From JACCUZ01 sp038246575 (GTDB lineage: Bacteria; Actinomycetota; Actinomycetes; JACCUZ01): 7,894 nt of DNA. Position 1 is the first letter of the stretch, and every line of letters begins with the position of its first letter. Of this stretch, positions 7,227 to 7,894 are shown piece by piece. The position numbers were made by a program, and so were the translations under genes. Location of the stretch: the NCBI GenBank assembly GCA_038246575.1, contig JBBRVU010000187.1:1-7894 (forward strand). The letters run 5' to 3'. Under the pieces are notes generated by a model. It made no database searches and was not told the origin of the DNA. It saw only the letters and a program-made list of their open reading frames with translations.

Positions 7227-7894
7227 CGGCGCACCTCCCGGCCGACCAGATCGAGCGGAAGCTCCTCGAAGCGCTCGGGGTCCCAGGGCCGCTCCCATCC
7301 GGCCAGGCGCAGCATCCGGTCGAGCAGACCAGCGGTGAAGCCCCACACCAGCAGGTCGTGGACACGGAACGCGGCCCCGACGTAACCGCTGGGGTGCCGG
7401 ACCCGGAACCGGTTGGCCGGGTCGAGCAGATCGGTCAGGCGCACCCGATGCACAGAGGCGACCTCGCGGGTGTCCACGACACTGACAGGCGACGGCGCGC
7501 GCCACCAGCCGAGCACCGGGGTGACGACGAAGTCGCTCACGGACAGGAACAGCGCCGGGAGAGTGCCGAACACCGCCACTCCGGCTGGGTCCAGCCCGGT
7601 CTCCTCGACCGCCTCGCGCACTGCGGCGTCGACCGCTCCGTCGTCGCCGGGGTCGATCGCCCCCCCGGGAAACGCCACCTGTCCGGCATGGCTGCGCATG
7701 TCATGGGCGCGCTCGATGAGCAGCACGTCGGCGCTGTCCCAGCCGGGCGACCCGGTGCCTGCCTCGTCCTCCCCGAAGAGCATGAGCACTGCGGACTCGC
7801 GGCCGCCTTCCTCGGGCGGCAGGAACGCGCTCAGCTGCTCCGGCCGGACGTCCACCGCCGCCAGCGCCAGCGGTCGCAGCCACTCGGGCAGCTC
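7223..7894 (-). CDS. NUDIX hydrolase, CoA pyrophosphatase type, 5' end outside window
   Basis: This is likely a coenzyme A pyrophosphatase (NudL/UPF0035 group), cleaving CoA or its derivatives to 3',5'-ADP and a phosphopantetheine. The 223 residues visible include the CoA-pyrophosphatase signature LLIERAHDMRSHAGQVAFPGG (fragment residues 58-78 by pattern L-L-x-x-R-A-x3-R-x3-G-x3-F-P-G-G) directly before a NUDIX box ending REAVEETGL (93-101). The box has Asp at the usual upstream Glu and one extra residue before RE, as is common in this group. GWERPWDPE near the C-terminus is typical of actinobacterial members. A GTG at 7855 could be a start, but the frame stays open to the edge and encodes ELPEWLRPL, which resembles the true N-terminal region of homologues, so the gene probably begins beyond 7894. 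It overlaps marP by 4 bases. It corresponds to M. tuberculosis Rv3672c. Confidence 0.93.
   Translation of the reverse strand, partial: ELPEWLRPLALAAVDVRPEQLSAFLPPEEGGRESAVLMLFGEDEAGTGSPGWDSADVLLIERAHDMRSHAGQVAFPGGAIDPGDDGAVDAAVREAVEETGLDPAGVAVFGTLPALFLSVSDFVVTPVLGWWRAPSPVSVVDTREVASVHRVRLTDLLDPANRFRVRHPSGYVGAAFRVHDLLVWGFTAGLLDRMLRLAGWERPWDPERFEELPLDLVGREVRR
7234..7239 (-). promoter_or_regulatory. Ribosome binding site of marP
   Basis: Read on the minus strand this is GGGAGG, 7 bases before the GTG at 7226. It lies inside the last codons of the NUDIX gene and fixes the marP start at the first transmembrane helix. Confidence 0.7.

Noticed and set aside
5971..7365. 464-residue minus-strand open frame in a different phase from marP
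   Set aside because: Arg/Gly/Pro-rich shadow; the MarP phase carries the triad, membrane helices and ribosome binding site.
7226..7505. Longer MarP reading frame with a start near 7505
   Set aside because: The extension lies wholly inside the NUDIX gene and is Arg/Pro/Gly-rich; the GTG at 7226 has a ribosome binding site and gives the family-typical length.

Overview
The window is a high-GC (roughly 70%), gene-dense stretch of actinobacterial chromosome with almost no non-coding DNA. Codons strongly favour G or C at the third position in every gene, and nothing looks recently acquired. Protein content and gene order resemble the Mycobacterium tuberculosis acs-Rv3669-ephE-marP-Rv3672c neighbourhood. 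The protein style would fit a Nocardioidaceae-like or other non-mycobacterial actinomycete, but the genus is a guess. No tRNA, rRNA, IS element, CRISPR array or prophage was found.

Layout. (1) The C-terminal 346 codons of acetyl-CoA synthetase (Acs) run from the left edge to 1042. (2) A 98-bp spacer follows, ending in a strong ribosome binding site. (3) A tightly packed plus-strand run of six genes comes next: a small two-CBS-domain protein (1141-1593), an ArsB/NhaD-type permease of the ion transporter superfamily (1598-2890), the Na+/H+ antiporter NhaA (2892-4142), a small two-helix 'phage holin family' membrane protein (4183-4623), an EphE-like alpha/beta-hydrolase (4627-5586) and a DUF309 protein (5583-6038). 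The gaps are 4, 1, 40 and 3 bp, then a 4-bp overlap, so this is probably one operon. (4) Six bases beyond the last of these, two minus-strand genes converge on the run: the MarP-type membrane serine protease (7226-6045) and, upstream of it, a CoA-pyrophosphatase-type NUDIX hydrolase that runs off the right edge. These two overlap by 4 bp (GTGA) and are probably co-translated.

The common thread is envelope and ion/pH homeostasis. NhaA and the ArsB/NhaD-like permease would move cations against protons. MarP, in M. tuberculosis, is the periplasmic protease needed for intrabacterial pH homeostasis in acid. The CBS protein is a candidate cytosolic ligand sensor for the adjacent permease. Acs and the NUDIX enzyme belong to CoA metabolism at the two ends.

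The points most worth checking are these: the CBS-permease-NhaA cassette sits where, from memory, M. tuberculosis has the protease gene Rv3668c; the EphE-like protein has glycine where the catalytic nucleophile should be; and the MarP catalytic triad and disulfide cysteines are fully preserved. I see no clearly new multi-gene defence or mobile system here.
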